Positions 1 to 10,084 are shown, counted from the stretch's first letter. The stretch is 60,793 nt of DNA from Prevotella pallens ATCC 700821 (GCF_000220255.1 NZ_GL982514.1:1-60793), one strand, 5' to 3'. The notes: generated by a model not told the origin, from the sequence alone. A program made the numbers and translations.

Positions 1-151
1 TTTATAAACAACTAACAGATAAACTGCTTGCCGTAAAAGCGAGTGCAAAGGTATGACAAAAAATAATAACCACCAAACTTTTATAAGAAAAAAGATAAGC
101 AGATGCTATATTTTTAGTTTCATTAACAGGCGAAGTTGTTTTACACTTTAT

Positions 152-290
152 ATTATATAGGGGGGCATTATGCATTATATAGGGGGACATTATGCATTAT
201 ATAGGAAGACATTCTGCATTATATAGGGGGTATTCTGCATTATATAGGAGGACATTGGGTATTATATAGGAGGAGCATTTTGTATTTTAG
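152..290. repeat. 22-bp tandem repeat, about 6 copies
   Basis: The segment ATTATATAGG recurs at 152, 174, 196, 218, 239 and 261, a 22-bp period with one 21-bp step. Each unit ends in a variant of GGGGCATTATGC. It lies just beyond the 3' end of the first secreted-protein gene and encodes nothing convincing. It is the shortest-period member of the 22/44/66/88-bp repeat set found across the window. Confidence 0.9.
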
Positions 291-301
291 TAGAAACTTT
301 T

Positions 302-333
302 ATGGGGCACAAAGCAAACGTGCCCCATTTTTT
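302..333. terminator. Hairpin terminator
   Basis: ATGGGGCAC and GTGCCCCAT form a perfect 9-bp stem around a 9-nt loop, followed on the plus strand by a run of seven T. On the minus strand it lies about 25 bp past the stop of the 1006-aa gene and could also end that transcript, although the T run is weaker in that direction. Confidence 0.7.
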
Positions 334-357
334 TGTTATTGATTATCTATTTTTCTT

Positions 358-3300
358 TTAGTTGTTGATAATTATTTTCTGTGTTAGTTTTTGGTTATTA
401 TATTCTATTACTACTATGTAAATGCCTGATGGAATGCCTTTTAACTGAATTGCGCCCTGTTTTTCTTTGGCTATTAGCTGTCCGTTTACAGCGTATAGAC
501 TCAGTTTTCCTTTTGCATTTAGTTTTATTTCGTTTTTGTTTATTGTTAGAATTGATTTGTTTATTACTGGTTTTATTTCGTTGGTTAAATTGGCAATGAA
601 TGGTATTGTTGGTGTTGATTCTCGCCCATCGTTGTAGTATGCCACAACGATATATTCTGCTTTGTCGATTGGTTTTCTATCGATGTAGCGTGTAGATTCG
701 CAAGGAATGCAGGTATTATTCAGTTGAATGCCATTTCGAAAGATGTTATACCCAACAAGTCCATCGTCTTCTTGTTCTACAACATCGTCTGGGTTATCGG
801 TTATATTACCTGTTATTCGCCAGCAACAAGAGCCTTTTTCTGTGTCGTTTCCATAAAAGTCGTGCACTGTTTGCCATGTTTTACCGTTGTCTTCAGAGTA
901 GATATCGCTTTTTCCGGCTACGAAATATGTGGAGCTTTCGTAGGTTAGAGGTATCTGGTCGGCATCGTAATCGTGTATTTTAATACCTACAATTAGTTCT
1001 TTTGAACCGTCTATTTTGATGGGCTTATTTAGTTTTTGGGTTATATTTTCGTTGAAACTAATGTTCTCTATCTCTTGTTCGCAAACAAGTTTTCCATCTT
1101 CAAACACCACAACTGCCGCATGAATGCCTTTCTCTTCGTCCACATCGTCGTAATAATTAAGGTAGGTTGTTACCGATGTTAAGTACTTTCCATGATATGG
1201 TGCGAGTTCGTTTGGTGTGAATTTATTTGCTCCAATAAGTTCGTTTCCTTCGTTTCCAAGCGTATATCCGGGTGCTTCTGGTTCGAAAAGATAGTTCAGC
1301 AGATAGCTGTTTTTATTGTTTTTCCACATCAGAAACACGTTGTTATCTATTATTTTTCCTGTAAATCCTTTGGGTGCATCTACGTTATTTCCGCTCCCTA
1401 TCATAATATTGTCTAAATAGAAATAATAGCTTACTCCACCTTTTCCGTGTTTACGAAATTGTATTTGGAACACTTTTCCTGCCACTTGTTTTGTTAAATC
1501 GAATGTCAGAATGCCTTCTAAGTGTGGCAATTCTTTCACTGTCCACTCTTTAACCACATTCCACGACTTGCCACCATCTATAGAATAGTCTACGCTAAGT
1601 GTGTCTTTGGTTAGGTCGGGTTCCTTATTTCCTTGTACGTTTTCTTCGTTACAAAGTGCCAAAAACGAGCATTTCACATTGTTCACGTGTGTTGCATCAA
1701 TAGGTCTACTTATCATTCTCGATGAATAAGGCTGTAGTGTGCACGCACCAGAAGTTAGTCCCATTGTACCCATGTGTCCCACTTGGGCTGCCACTATCCA
1801 TTCGGTGTCTGCCAAATCGCCATATTCTCTGGTTGTAGTCCAGTAATTTGCTTGTAGCGAACTCCGCTCAAAATTCTCGAAAAGTGGGAACGAATAGTTT
1901 TCTGGAATAGCTATTTCGTTAGCATTTGAACGTGGCGAAAGCAGTTCTTTTCCCTGTTTATCGGTGTATATAGCCTCTATTGCGAACTTACGATAGCCTG
2001 CATAAACATCGTTTAATGTTACTTTCATTTCGTTTTTCAGTTCGTTCAGGGTTACTATTTTATCGCCATCGCAATACACATTATATCCTTTCAGTGTTAG
2101 TTGCTTATATTTTTCTTTTTCCATTTCCCACGAAAGTTCTACCTTATGCAGTCCTGTTGATGTTGCTTTGGGTTTGTTTGGTGTAGCAGGAATTTCTATT
2201 TCGTGTTTGCTTACGCCCACTATCCATGCCTTGGGAGTTTGTCCAGATGCCACATTTACGTCTTTATTACCTGTTATAATGTTGCCATCTGCCGACACTG
2301 CAGCAGGAAAAGCTTGTGCCTGAGCCTCGTAGTTTAAAGGAAATGGCAACCTTAATTGCTGATTGAAGAGGTAAAGATAATAGGTGAAATCGAATATTCT
2401 GTCAGACGAATACTGGTACCAGAAGTTTCTATACGACATTCCGCCCATGCTAAAAGCATCATACGTTATTGCGCCAAACACATCGCCATTGTCTGCCACA
2501 GTGGGTATGCGCATCTGTTCGTTACTTTCAAAGGTGGGCAAAATGCGGTATGTGCCTTTCTCTACCTCGAAAAGTCGATAGTCTGAGCGGCTTGAAAGCG
2601 AAAAAATAAAGTATTTTCCATTAGCGCTCATATCTATCATACGCATCTGTTTTAGCTTTGCCAGCTCGGCATCTTCGTCTTTACACTTCACCGTATAGCA
2701 CGTTCCATCTATCCAATAGCACGCTATGGCTTGTCCGCCACCCATTGCCAAACCTGCAATAGTGTGTCCGTCAGCCGATACACTAATGGCTATACCATAT
2801 TCATAGCCCGATGGTAGTGCCAACTTCTCCATTTTCCAGTTGCCATTTGCTGTGCACGTCCATTTCAATGGATAGGCAAATGCAAAGTTAGAACATTTGC
2901 AATAGCCCACAACCACCTTACCATCGTTAGATAGTGATGTTGCAAACGTACCATCTTCGTGCTGTTTTATTTTACTCATATCTAAGTCGCCGTAAGGCAA
3001 TTTCACTATTTTTCCATCTTCAAACACTGCTGCTATGTTGGTAGGAGCGGTTGTTCCGTAGAAATCTATATAGTGTTCTAAATCTTTTACCGACCCACAT
3101 AGCATTCCAAAATCGTTTACATCTCTAAACATTCCACAGGTTTTCCAATCGTCTGAGCTATCGGTTGTTATCCATTTTAGGGTTCCGCTACCCACATTAT
3201 ACACGAAACTCTCTGTGCCAACCCCCGATCGGATTTTCGATGGGTTATATCCTACAACGTATTTCCCATTAGGAGAAATAGCTAAAGAATAGGTGTCGTC

Positions 3301-3378
3301 GCCTAAAAGCTTCACATCGTCAGCCTGCATACCACAGAAAAAGAATAGTAATAACATTAATAAAGATGCTTTTTTCAT
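358..3378 (-). CDS. Secreted T9SS-sorted multidomain beta protein, function unknown
   Basis: A 1006-residue exported protein. Residues 1-19 form a signal peptide (MKKASLLMLLLFFFCGMQA). Residues about 25-400 carry five or more propeller-like repeats of the form SxDGxxxxGY (ISPNGKYVVGY, SNDGKVVVGYC, VSADGHTIAGL, MSANGKYFIF, VSADGNIITG). A fibronectin-III-like stretch follows (about 405-500), then a choice-of-anchor J/cleaved-adhesin-like sandwich (about 505-665) and a further mixed beta region. The last 50 residues look like a type A T9SS sorting domain (LSLYAVNGQLI, IPSGIYIV, KLTQKIIINN), so the protein is probably secreted across the outer membrane and anchored on the cell surface. Substrate or ligand cannot be inferred. 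It is monocistronic, with a strong promoter about 155 bp upstream. Start chosen for the signal peptide. Confidence 0.85.
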   Translation of the reverse strand: MKKASLLMLLLFFFCGMQADDVKLLGDDTYSLAISPNGKYVVGYNPSKIRSGVGTESFVYNVGSGTLKWITTDSSDDWKTCGMFRDVNDFGMLCGSVKDLEHYIDFYGTTAPTNIAAVFEDGKIVKLPYGDLDMSKIKQHEDGTFATSLSNDGKVVVGYCKCSNFAFAYPLKWTCTANGNWKMEKLALPSGYEYGIAISVSADGHTIAGLAMGGGQAIACYWIDGTCYTVKCKDEDAELAKLKQMRMIDMSANGKYFIFSLSSRSDYRLFEVEKGTYRILPTFESNEQMRIPTVADNGDVFGAITYDAFSMGGMSYRNFWYQYSSDRIFDFTYYLYLFNQQLRLPFPLNYEAQAQAFPAAVSADGNIITGNKDVNVASGQTPKAWIVGVSKHEIEIPATPNKPKATSTGLHKVELSWEMEKEKYKQLTLKGYNVYCDGDKIVTLNELKNEMKVTLNDVYAGYRKFAIEAIYTDKQGKELLSPRSNANEIAIPENYSFPLFENFERSSLQANYWTTTREYGDLADTEWIVAAQVGHMGTMGLTSGACTLQPYSSRMISRPIDATHVNNVKCSFLALCNEENVQGNKEPDLTKDTLSVDYSIDGGKSWNVVKEWTVKELPHLEGILTFDLTKQVAGKVFQIQFRKHGKGGVSYYFYLDNIMIGSGNNVDAPKGFTGKIIDNNVFLMWKNNKNSYLLNYLFEPEAPGYTLGNEGNELIGANKFTPNELAPYHGKYLTSVTTYLNYYDDVDEEKGIHAAVVVFEDGKLVCEQEIENISFNENITQKLNKPIKIDGSKELIVGIKIHDYDADQIPLTYESSTYFVAGKSDIYSEDNGKTWQTVHDFYGNDTEKGSCCWRITGNITDNPDDVVEQEDDGLVGYNIFRNGIQLNNTCIPCESTRYIDRKPIDKAEYIVVAYYNDGRESTPTIPFIANLTNEIKPVINKSILTINKNEIKLNAKGKLSLYAVNGQLIAKEKQGAIQLKGIPSGIYIVVIEYNNQKLTQKIIINN

Positions 3379-3533
3379 TGTAATAAAGTTTTTAGTTCCT
3401 TAATTTAGCAGTTAAATAACTCTCTTAAAAAGTAAGCTATCATAGTATTTTTAGTTACTCTATGATCACATTCACCAGACTTTAGTTTACTATTGCACTG
3501 CAAACAACCGTAACAAAGATATTCTGATATATG

Positions 3534-3565
3534 GCAAAGATAAACAAAAAAACTGATAAGTCAAA
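3534..3565 (-). promoter_or_regulatory. Bacteroidetes-type promoter for the 1006-aa gene
   Basis: On the minus strand, TTTG (3565-3562) is followed after 19 nt by TATCTTTGC (3542-3534). This matches the Bacteroidetes -33/-7 pattern TTTG-N19-21-TAnnTTTG exactly. It implies an untranslated leader of roughly 150 nt. Confidence 0.75.
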
Positions 3566-3589
3566 TTTTTTTAAAAGTTTTTATTTTAC

Positions 3590-4935
3590 AAACACATCAT
3601 ATTCAACCAACGAATGCGCAACGAACACACACGAAATACGTGACGAACGGTTTGCGATAACGTGGCGAACATTCCGCAAAATGCCAACGAACAATCCGTG
3701 AAATATGCAACGAACACCCCGTTAGGCGTAGGGGACCGATTCATCGTGCCCGTATCCTGACGTAACCAAAAACGTGTATTTCCATAACCAAATACGCATT
3801 TCCACATTATTAAATATGTGTTTTCAAATCACCAAATATGTGTTTTTACATTATTAAATATGTATATTCATTTCAACGCACACGCATTTCCACATTATTA
3901 AATACAAATTTCCACATCACCACACGCACATTTCCGTTCGTCATTTCGTGGGTGTTTTCGTATATGCGGGCACGATAAATCCGCCCCTACGGCTGCGAAC
4001 GGTATGCCAAAACATTGCTGACGGATTGCGATAACGTTGCGAACACCAACGAAATGGGTTGCGAAACACCCCGCCAGGCGTAGGGGACCGATTCATCGTG
4101 CCCGTATCCTTACGTAATCAAAAACGTGTATTTCCATAACTAAATATGTGTTTCCACATTATTAAATATGTGTATTCATTTCACCACACGCACATTTCCG
4201 TTCGTCATTTTGTGGGTGTTTTCGTATATGCGGGCGCGATAAATCGGCCCCTACGGCTGCTGACAGCCTGCCAAAACATTGCTGACGGATTGCCAAAACA
4301 TTGCGAACGGATTGCCAAAATGTTGCTGACGGATTGCCAAAACATTGCGAACATTCCACAAAATGCCAACGAACAATCCGTGAAATGCGCAACGAACACA
4401 CCGTTAGGCGTAGGGGCCGATTCATCGTGCCCGTATCCTTACGTAATCAAAAACGTGTATTTCCATAACTAAATATGTGTTTCCACATTATTAAATATGT
4501 GTATTCAAATCACCGAATATGTATTTTTACATTATTAAATATGTATATTCATTTCACCACACGCACATTTCCGTTTGTCATTTCGTGGGTGTTTTCGTAT
4601 ACGCGGGCACGATAAATCGGCCCCTACGGCTGCTGACGGATTGCCAAAATGTTGCTGACGGATTGCCATTTTGTGGGTACATTCATATATGCGGGCGCGA
4701 TAAATCGGCCCCTACGGCTGCGAACGGATTGCCAAAACATTGCGAACGGATTGCCATTTTGTGGGTGTTTTCATATATGCGGGCACGATAAATCCGCCCC
4801 TACGGCTGCTGACGGTCTGCCAAAACATTGCTGACGGATTGCCATTTTGTGGGTACATTCATATACGCGGGCACGATAAATCTGCCCCTACAGCTGCTGA
4901 CGGATTGCCAATTACGTGGCGAACGGTTTGCGGTT
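3590..4935. repeat. Dense 22-bp array block with three TIR-bounded elements
   Basis: No credible gene lies in this stretch. It is built of 22-bp units: GAAC-type units (GAACGGTTTGCG, GAACATTCCGC), GATTGCC-type units (starts at 4288, 4310, 4332, 4639, 4661, 4727, 4749, 4837) and AAATATGTGT-type units alternating with TTTCCACATTATT. Three elements with terminal inverted repeats lie at 3723-3996, 4075-4260 and 4405-4633. They start with (T/C)AGGCGTAGGGG.CCGATTC and end with GATAAATC.GCCCCTAC. Three extra right ends follow at 4686-4721, 4774-4809 and 4862-4897, spaced exactly 88 bp apart and 88 bp after the right end of the third element. Confidence 0.85.
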
Positions 4936-4989
4936 ACGTAATATTCGTATAACACTAATACTGTGGTTGTTCCACGAATGTTTATTGTT

Positions 4990-5100
4990 GGCAAAACAAA
5001 AACCACCTTTTTGCAATGTAAAAACCACCTTTTTGCACGACAAAAACCATACTTTTGCAACGCAAAAACCACCCTTTTGACGAGCAAAAGGGTGGTTTCT
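4990..5100. repeat. 22-bp AAAAACC...TTTTGC array ending in a hairpin
   Basis: Four consecutive 22-bp units have a core AAAAACCACCTTTTT or AAAAACCATACTTTT plus a 7-bp linker (GCAATGT, GCACGAC, GCAACGC). The last unit is followed by its own inverse: AAACCACCCTTTTG (5066-5079) pairs perfectly with CAAAAGGGTGGTTT (5085-5098), followed by a T-rich tail. It can act as an intrinsic terminator. The same unit family recurs in at least ten other gaps in the window. Confidence 0.85.
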
Positions 5101-5152
5101 GTTTTTTATGAATGTGGGAATAGGTTCACCAAACTAATTGAAGTTCGTTGCT

Positions 5153-5312
5153 GTCAGACCAATTTTGCAAATGGCTAACTATTATTTAATGCAGAATTTT
5201 CTACATTATTTAATTGCCGTCAGACCAATTTTGCAAATGGCTGGCTATTATTTAATGCTGAATTTTCTACATTATTTAATTGCTGTCAGACCAATTTCGC
5301 AAATGGCTGGCT
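5153..5312. repeat. 66-bp tandem repeat, 2.4 copies
   Basis: GTCAGACCAATTTTGCAAAT starts at 5153, 5219 and 5285, giving an exact 66-bp period (3 x 22). The third copy decays before the stop codon of the neighbouring minus-strand gene. No coding function is apparent. Confidence 0.9.
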
Positions 5313-5347
5313 ACTTTTTCCCTACTCCATTGCAGCACTGTTATGGC

Positions 5348-8215
5348 TTATTTTGCTATGTGCTTCTTGCCCTTTGTTATGTAAATGCCTTTGTAGTTGG
5401 CGTTTACACGACGTCCGGAGAGGTCGTAACGTGGAGCATCTGCATTGGTTTCGTGTTCGTTTGCCGACACTTCTGTTATGCCATCGGCTGTGGTTACTTC
5501 TGCCGAATTAGAGAAACGGGCTTCGCCTTTGTCGTAAACGGCAGTTACGTTGTAGGTGTGTGCACCGCCCACTTCGTCGGTAAACTGTGTGGTTGGTACG
5601 GGTGTGGCGTTCACTTTTATGCCATCTCGATAGATGTTATAGCCCACAAGCGACAACTGAAGGGCTGCCGACGATGCTGGAAGATAGTTTATATCGTCTA
5701 TGAGTGTAGCATATCCGTCTGTGCTCGATGCCACGATGGCAAAATATTTTGTGCCTTCTGGCAGTGCATATTCCGACTTTGTCCATGATGTAGGCACAAC
5801 GTGCTTATCTTTTAGCACCTTAAAGTCGGCACGATTGAAGGTTTCTGTTGAGTAGAGAACGTTATAAGTTTCGCTGCTTGTGCCGTTGAATGCTTTCTCC
5901 CAGAGACTTATTGTTTGCGCCTTACCCGGTAGTTCGGGCGATACCAGCCAGTTTTCTGTTATGGCGTATGGTGCTCCGAAGGCAATAAGAACCTTGTTTC
6001 CGGTGTGTCCTTTCCATGCTTCGCCACTGGCAGGAGTGGTTGCCGCATAGTTGAAAACCGTCCAAGCTTGTCGTTCTCCCATACCCGGGAAGGTGCTTTC
6101 GTTAAATCCATACACGGTGTGATTGTCCATATCGTATAGCAACCAGTCGCCTATTGCAGTGCGAGTAAAGTCTGGATAGGTTTCAAAACTCTCTGTAACA
6201 GCCTCGTCTGTGGTGCGTTGTGCATCGGGAGCAACCCATGTTAGGGTGTTTTTAGCCCCGGCAGTGGCTTTCAGTTGTTTAGCTGTTGGATACACAGGAT
6301 ATGCCACTTGTAAACTAACGGTGTCGGTAACGTTGTTTATTGGGTCCTCGTCGGCATTGCCTTCTATGCGTGCATATAGATTAACCGCATTGCCAATGTT
6401 GCGTTGTGGTGTGAATGTGAGTGTTGTTTCGGCAGTTTTTCCTGGTTCAATGGTGTTTCCTTTTGCTGTAGCCAACTGTGTTTCGCCATTGTAAACAGCT
6501 ATATTATAGTTTGTTGCAGGTGTAGAACCGTTGTTCGAAACCGCAACAGTTACGTTAGCAGCATAGTCTACTCGCAGTTTTCCGGGTGCCTCTTTCATTT
6601 TTATAGATAGGTCGTTCGCCTTGCGGTCGAATATTTTCACATTATCTATATATATATTACTGTTGTAGGCTGTGCCCTTATAATCGAATCCAATTTGTAC
6701 GAATTTAGCCCCCACAAACTTCTTTAGAGGAAGCTCTACCTTAATCCATTCGCGCACATTAGTATTGTCTAAGTCTATGGTAGCAATGTTTTCGGGAGTT
6801 CCATAGTCCTTTGCTACCCATATATTAAATACATCTTCCGAGTTCTGATGGGTTTTATAGTAGAACGATATCATAGGGTCGGTAGCCTGATTAAGGTCTA
6901 TTAAGCCTGTTTCTAATACCGACCATTCGCCTTCTACCATAGGTGTGAAACCAGCAAATCCACCATCTCCGTCTTGCGAATAGCTCGATTCGTCGTGGAA
7001 AGGCGTCCATCTGCTACGCTTATTGTAGTCTACCAACCAGAAGTAAGATAGCTTCCCGTTAGCAAACGATTCGTTTATGGGCAGCTTATAAGGCTTTCCT
7101 GTAACAACAATATTAGAGTAAGTGCGTTCTCCTTCGCCAGCTTCGTTCACCGGAGAAACCACGTATGCCAATGCTTCTTGTTCGTCTTGAGCAGGTGGAG
7201 TGTCCTCGAATGTGTTGCTTTTCAGGTTTTTTGCTATTTCGGTAGCCTTACCACGTCGCAGCGTATAGGTAATGTTTTCAGGGTTTACGTATGCTCCGTT
7301 CGCACCCGTAGCCACCTTTTCCCATGTTATATGTGCCTTTCCGTTAGCATAAGTAAAGCTTAGTTTTGGCACGGCAGCAGGTATATCAATCCCCACAAAG
7401 GTATCTATTTCGGTAGAAGCACCCTCTCCGTCGGCACTAAAAGGTGTAATTTTATAGGTTGTTTTGCCGTTTGGCACATTGCTATCGGTATAGTTTAAAG
7501 TAGTTCCCGGTGTGGGATTTGCAAAACTTTTCACTAGTTCTTCTCCTCTAAAAATATCTATTTTAGACAATGCAGACAGTGTTGCGCCTGCCTGATTTTG
7601 TGTTGGAGCGGTGAACGAAATATCGGCAAAGTGTCCTCCATTGGGGGCTGGTGTAACCTTAGCATTGGCAACTGCTGCTGGAACACCATTGCCAAGCTTC
7701 TCTTTTAGTGCCACATTATAAATGTTTAAAGCACCTGCTTCTAATTGCATTTCGGTGTTAAAGTGCCACCCCAAATAGTATTCGGCATCGCTATCAACCG
7801 AGAACAACACCGTAACGGTTTGTTTTTCAATAAAGTCGGCAGGGGCATTTGTTTTGGCAGCAATGGTTTTTGTTAGCGCCTCTACGGTTTTGTTAGTACC
7901 CAGTTTCACCTCGTATGTTTCTGTAGCATTGGCAGTTTCGCCACTCACGGTGTACGAAAGTTCGTAGGTTTTGCCAGCTTTCAGGGGTATGGCAGGACTT
8001 AACAGCCAGTCGTTAGCGTCTTGCGTGCGCACACAAGATGCAGCAAAAGCTGTGTTACTAAACTTAAATGCCTGGTCGTCTACATTGGCATCAATCACCG
8101 TAAAACGGTCTAACGATTGTTCGTTGGTGAACTCTTGCGTCCACGGAAGCTTTACATTCTGTGCCTGTATACCCATTGAGCACAGCAAAAAAGCAGCTAT
8201 TACACTTCTCTTCAT
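5348..8215 (-). CDS. Secreted choice-of-anchor J / fibronectin-III protein
   Basis: A 955-residue exported protein with a clear signal peptide (MKRSVIAAFLLCSMGIQAQ). The domain order read from the sequence is: cleaved-adhesin/choice-of-anchor J-like sandwich (about 20-165, with DWLLSPAI), two fibronectin-III-like domains (about 185-375), a second choice-of-anchor J domain (about 380-540), a CARDB-like domain (about 545-640, from DLSIKM), a third choice-of-anchor J domain (about 670-840, with NWLVSPELPG) and a last fibronectin-III segment. It ends in a short tail, YDLSGRRV then KGIYITKGKK, common on exported Bacteroidales proteins and resembling a reduced T9SS tail. The repeated DWL/NWLVSP sandwich is typical of surface adhesin or peptidase-accessory regions; no catalytic domain was seen. 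A surface or outer-membrane location is inferred. Confidence 0.85.
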   Translation of the reverse strand: MKRSVIAAFLLCSMGIQAQNVKLPWTQEFTNEQSLDRFTVIDANVDDQAFKFSNTAFAASCVRTQDANDWLLSPAIPLKAGKTYELSYTVSGETANATETYEVKLGTNKTVEALTKTIAAKTNAPADFIEKQTVTVLFSVDSDAEYYLGWHFNTEMQLEAGALNIYNVALKEKLGNGVPAAVANAKVTPAPNGGHFADISFTAPTQNQAGATLSALSKIDIFRGEELVKSFANPTPGTTLNYTDSNVPNGKTTYKITPFSADGEGASTEIDTFVGIDIPAAVPKLSFTYANGKAHITWEKVATGANGAYVNPENITYTLRRGKATEIAKNLKSNTFEDTPPAQDEQEALAYVVSPVNEAGEGERTYSNIVVTGKPYKLPINESFANGKLSYFWLVDYNKRSRWTPFHDESSYSQDGDGGFAGFTPMVEGEWSVLETGLIDLNQATDPMISFYYKTHQNSEDVFNIWVAKDYGTPENIATIDLDNTNVREWIKVELPLKKFVGAKFVQIGFDYKGTAYNSNIYIDNVKIFDRKANDLSIKMKEAPGKLRVDYAANVTVAVSNNGSTPATNYNIAVYNGETQLATAKGNTIEPGKTAETTLTFTPQRNIGNAVNLYARIEGNADEDPINNVTDTVSLQVAYPVYPTAKQLKATAGAKNTLTWVAPDAQRTTDEAVTESFETYPDFTRTAIGDWLLYDMDNHTVYGFNESTFPGMGERQAWTVFNYAATTPASGEAWKGHTGNKVLIAFGAPYAITENWLVSPELPGKAQTISLWEKAFNGTSSETYNVLYSTETFNRADFKVLKDKHVVPTSWTKSEYALPEGTKYFAIVASSTDGYATLIDDINYLPASSAALQLSLVGYNIYRDGIKVNATPVPTTQFTDEVGGAHTYNVTAVYDKGEARFSNSAEVTTADGITEVSANEHETNADAPRYDLSGRRVNANYKGIYITKGKKHIAK

Positions 8216-8254
8216 ATTCAGTATAGATTTTAATTTAGATAGATTTTTCGCTTA

Positions 8255-8288
8255 CAAAAGTAGATATTATTTTCTATAAACCTGCAAA
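8255..8288 (-). promoter_or_regulatory. Possible promoter for the 955-aa gene
   Basis: On the minus strand, TACTTTTG (8262-8255) matches the -7 box. A TTTG at 8288-8285 lies 22 nt upstream, slightly beyond the usual 19-21. It sits about 40 bp before the start codon. Confidence 0.4.
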
Positions 8289-8445
8289 TTATTTAGAGAA
8301 AAGTATAAAGCAATGGTACTATTTCTCAATAATTAATTATCGTTTGTCAATAAATCGGAGTATAACAACCGTACTATCATCGTTCAAAAGGCTAATGTTC
8401 TGTTTGGGTACACAGTAAAAAAAAGAGAAAAAAAAGTTGTTTTTA

Positions 8446-8478
8446 TTTGACAATACCAAATAAATGCCTTATCTTTGC
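8446..8478 (+). promoter_or_regulatory. Strong Bacteroidetes-type promoter with no gene after it
   Basis: TTTG (8446-8449), 20 nt, then TATCTTTGC (8470-8478) is a full match to the Bacteroidetes consensus. The next annotated protein gene in this orientation is many kilobases away. The promoter therefore appears to drive the non-coding transcript described next. Confidence 0.75.
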
Positions 8479-8484
8479 AGTACA

Positions 8485-9661
8485 TGTTAGAGGTAGACAA
8501 AACTATTTGTTAAATCTAGTATATATATAAAGGTGTTTCGAACGCTACTCTACACATTACCTCGAAAGGGGTTTTCGAACCAAGAAGGCATAATAAAAGA
8601 GAGCACGAAACGGTACAAAGAGAGGGCAAAACAAGCCCGAAGACAACACAACATCGTGGCTATTGCGATGAGTTGCCCGTACAAAAATTTAGTTGAAATA
8701 CCACTACATGGTAGGTTTTAGCTAGCTCGAGTAGCACGAAACCTATGTTCGCAGAACACAAAAGGGTGTTTTTCGGACAAGAAAACTAAAGCGAACCAAC
8801 TGCAAAAGCAGTGTACGCAAAGAAGTAAAGAGTGTTCATTTAAAAATTTTAATGTGTTCGGAGGCTCACAACAAAGGGGCGGAAGAATGCGAAAGGAGTA
8901 TTTAAAAAACAACAAAAGAGTGTCTGAGGGAAGCCAAAGATGTACTCGGAAAGAGCTAAGAACGTGTTACAACATACATAAACACATGTTCGCAGCAATG
9001 CCAAAAGCCGTTTGCAGCAACACGGAAAGTTGTTAGAAGCAAGGCGAAAACGTGTTTGAAGCAATGCGGAAAACCGCTGAAAGCAACATACAAACGTGTT
9101 AGAAGCAATGCGAAAAAGGCTATTCGAGAATACAAAAAGAGGTTAGGAAGACACAAACAGCTACTCTGCAGATTCGTTTATGGATATCTGAAAACAACAG
9201 AAACAGTATTTGATGACCACAAAAATTACGTTCATATCATAACCAAACTATGTTCGCTGGTATAAAAACAGAGTCTGCAGCCAATTAAAAGATACTAAGA
9301 AATAGGCGTGTTGGGTAGTCTTGAGACTCTAAAAAGATGGCATTATGGTGCTTTGGGTGTGCTATACCCCTGAAGAAAGCCATACATACACCAGTTTGCA
9401 AGGCATTCTATATGTTCTAAAACAAGAAGAAACAGTAGGTGCAATAGGTGTTTCAGCTTACTTAAGAATGCTAAGATAACTAACAGAAGTGGCGCATAAC
9501 CCTCTCAATGACTATAAAAACAACAAGCAAAAAAGGAAATGCCGCGCCCTAAGAAGCATGGCAGAGCGGGGTAAAATGTACACCGTGTATTTCATTACTA
9601 AATTTAATTAACACTAAGAAAACGGTGGGGGGACACAATTTAGGTTGTGTTCCCTTTTTAT
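8485..9661 (+). ncRNA. Candidate long non-coding RNA built of 22-nt units
   Basis: About 1.18 kb between a strong promoter and a strong terminator, with no convincing ORF; open frames here are short and start without context. From about 8810 to 9130 the sequence is a phased series of 22-nt units. A GTGTT-like box falls at 8832, 8854, 8898 (GTATT), 8920 (GTGTC), 8942 (GTACT), 8964 and 8986 (ATGTT), followed by GAAGCAATGCGAAAA-type units. A 22-nt period rotates the reading frame, which argues against coding. The last 350 nt are less periodic but contain small hairpins, such as AGTC/GACT near 9316 and GGGT/ACCC near 9356. I do not recognise a known RNA family (not tmRNA, RNase P or 6S by their hallmark motifs). 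Transcription is inferred, not shown. Confidence 0.4.
9631..9661 (+). terminator. Intrinsic terminator of the candidate ncRNA
   Basis: GGGACACAA (9631-9639) and TTGTGTTCCC (9646-9655) form a stem of about 9 bp (10 counting the preceding G) with a 6-nt loop, followed by a T run. Its plus-strand orientation fits transcription from the promoter at 8446. Confidence 0.75.
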
Positions 9662-9860
9662 TTTTGTGTATTTCCAGATGTGGTTATATTCATTTTCTGT
9701 GGTTATTAGTATGTTTATTCACACAAGAGGCATCGTAAATGGACATCAATAAACACACCAACGCACACACCATACCATTTGTTTATGGTGCAAAATATAC
9801 AGCAGCGAACAATACGCAATATCCATATATTGCGTAAATGTATGGCAACGAACAATACGT

Positions 9861-10020
9861 AAGGCATAGGGGCAGATTCATCGTGCCCGTTCTTCAATCC
9901 AACCCAAATGGTTTTGATATGTCGAAATGATGCGAATTGTAATGCCAACGGCATAAATACGCAATATAATTTCGGGGTATTCGTGGACACGGGCACGATA
10001 AATCGGACCCCTACAGCTGC
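9861..10020. repeat. TIR-bounded repeat element, 160 bp
   Basis: The left end is AAGGCATAGGGGCAGATTC and the right end GATAAATCGGACCCCTAC then AGCTGC. These are the same inverted caps as in the 3.6-4.9 kb block, although this copy is a few bases off the 22-bp length ladder. GATTGCC-type units follow. The rest of 9662-9860 and the flanks holds no supported gene. Confidence 0.7.
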
Positions 10021-10084
10021 GAACGGATTGCCAAAATGTTGCTGACAAATTACCATAACATTCCAAACAAATTGCAACAACACA

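Noticed and set aside
5138..5788. A 216-codon open frame on the plus strand
   Set aside because: It translates the 66-bp repeat and then runs antisense to the 955-aa secreted protein gene.
8533..9265. Short ORFs between the promoter at 8446 and the terminator at 9661
   Set aside because: All are under 75 codons, highly basic and derived from units of 22 nt, which cannot keep a frame; no start site or domain supports them.
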